Source: UBA1672 sp963977495 (GTDB lineage Bacteria > Pseudomonadota > Alphaproteobacteria > Micavibrionales > Micavibrionaceae). From it: DNA of 64,000 nucleotides. This document shows positions 63,166 through 64,000 of the stretch, piece by piece (the first letter of the stretch is position 1; each line of letters starts with the position of its first letter). The notes below the pieces were generated by a model. It searched no databases. It worked only from the letters and a program-made list of their open reading frames with translations, and had not been told where the DNA came from. The stretch covers positions 620,001 to 684,000 of the forward strand of contig CAXBOT010000001.1 of assembly GCA_963977495.1 (NCBI GenBank), written 5' to 3'. The translations under genes were made by a program, and so were the position numbers.

Positions 63166-63843
63166 TTAATTCAGGGCGGGGTTACCACTCCAGAAGTACC
63201 AGCCCAGACCAATCAGGAACAAGGCATTACCGTATAAGGCATGCTCTACTGTGACCAACGCCAAAGAACGCGTCTTTGAATATGTGTGCGCAAAGATCAA
63301 TCCGGCAATAAAGCTCAATGTTGGCGCAATCCAATTAATATAAAGCATGTGCGCAAACGCAAAAACCAATGCGCTGACGATAATACGGGCGCGCGGCGTT
63401 GTGAAATAGCGACGATAGCGATGAAAAATAAAGCTACAGAAAATAAGCTCTTGCGGCAAAGCAGAGAGAAGCGGGTAGGCCGTAAAAATAACAATCATCG
63501 CAAAGGGGCGCTCATAAGCCATAGAGAAAAGGCGTGAGGGCTCATAAAGATACAAAAACAACACCATACAAACACACGCGAAAAGCCACCGCGGTATAAT
63601 CATTTTCATACTGGTTTTGTTAACCGATTTCCATTTCCAAATATCCTTGGCAAACCGTTCATCACCCTTAATAAAAAGGTGATAAGCACAATACGCTGCC
63701 GCGCTCCATAGAAAGAAAAACATAAACTTTCCATAGTGGTTCACGATTATAAAGCTGGGAAGTGCAATACACAGGATCAAAAACTCTGCAACCAACAGAA
63801 AGTTGTAGGTCTTTTTTACAATTAGTTTTTCATCTGTAACCAT
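63166..63843 (-). CDS. CPBP-family intramembrane protease-like protein
   Basis: The product has 225 residues and about six membrane helices. Motif 1 reads PQELIFCSFIFHRY, motif 2 FAFAHMLYINW, and motif 3 VEHALYGN, as in the CPBP (CAAX protease/bacteriocin-processing) family. The usual EExxxR of motif 1 is QExxxC here, so the glutamate pair is reduced and the arginine is replaced. The histidines of motifs 2 and 3 are kept. It converges on nhaD with a 6-base gap. Activity is uncertain. Confidence 0.75.
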   Translation of the reverse strand: MVTDEKLIVKKTYNFLLVAEFLILCIALPSFIIVNHYGKFMFFFLWSAAAYCAYHLFIKGDERFAKDIWKWKSVNKTSMKMIIPRWLFACVCMVLFLYLYEPSRLFSMAYERPFAMIVIFTAYPLLSALPQELIFCSFIFHRYRRYFTTPRARIIVSALVFAFAHMLYINWIAPTLSFIAGLIFAHTYSKTRSLALVTVEHALYGNALFLIGLGWYFWSGNPALN

Positions 63844-64000
63844 TCAAAATCATAGCATAAGATGCTCTTTTCTAACCATAAAAAGATTTACATCTTCATC
63901 GCTTAACAAATTGCTTTTCGATATTTTTTGGTCTATAAACCGCATATTATGGTCGCATTACCAAAGATAAACAGACACAAAACCCATCGCGTCACCGTAC

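Overview
The window is a piece of an alphaproteobacterial chromosome, almost entirely chromosomal housekeeping genes. The lineage call rests on a CcrM-type GANTC methyltransferase, a PopZ protein directly before valS, a split ATP synthase b/b' pair in an F0-only operon, and the nadD-rsfS-rlmH-envC-ctpA-deacetylase-rppH order. Base composition looks moderate to AT-leaning by eye. A deep-branching, possibly Micavibrio-like alphaproteobacterium would fit, but that is inference only. I see no insertion sequence, prophage, integrase or CRISPR array.

Layout. 1-10.6 kb is the more accessory end: a truncated HTTM-type membrane protein, a secreted GlcG/HbpS-like protein, MntP, an orphan N6-adenine methyltransferase, a LYS1-type saccharopine dehydrogenase with a long extra C-terminus, a CHASE-PAS histidine kinase with its response regulator, and a GNAT-nitrilase fusion. 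10.7-17.7 kb holds tRNA-Asn and tRNA-Cys, pcm-popZ-valS, a hypothetical gene, rpmE and epmA. 17.7-25.8 kb holds a membrane-anchored or secreted EndoU-like nuclease behind fbaB, a MarR-like regulator translationally coupled to a 52-residue protein, the gap and tkt genes, and a zapA-6S RNA-5-FCL-YmdB block. 25.8-34.5 kb holds a response regulator with a hypothetical partner, yebC-ruvCAB-ybgC-tolQRAB, and rppH.

34.5-41.3 kb is a minus-strand run, proA-nadD-rsfS-rlmH-envC-ctpA-deacetylase-rppH, for proline and NAD synthesis, ribosome maturation and septal murein processing. 41.4-51.5 kb is a second minus-strand run, dciA-efp-suhB-OmpA-like-dsbA(tandem)-smc-atpI-atpB-atpE-atpF'-atpF. EF-P here and EpmA at 16.7 kb form a modifying enzyme and substrate pair. 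51.5-63.8 kb holds mutY, a secreted hypothetical, folB-ccrM, rnhB, pepN, proB-obgE-rpmA-rplU, nhaD and a CPBP-family membrane protein.

The points most worth a second look are the GANTC cluster sitting on the ccrM promoter, the EndoU-like nuclease with no visible immunity gene, the tandem DsbA fusion, the extended saccharopine dehydrogenase, a possible small RNA or attenuated leader with a candidate ATT start at rsfS, the regulator/52-residue-protein pair, and the gene-order breaks (proB apart from proA, tol without pal, pcm-popZ without tolC).
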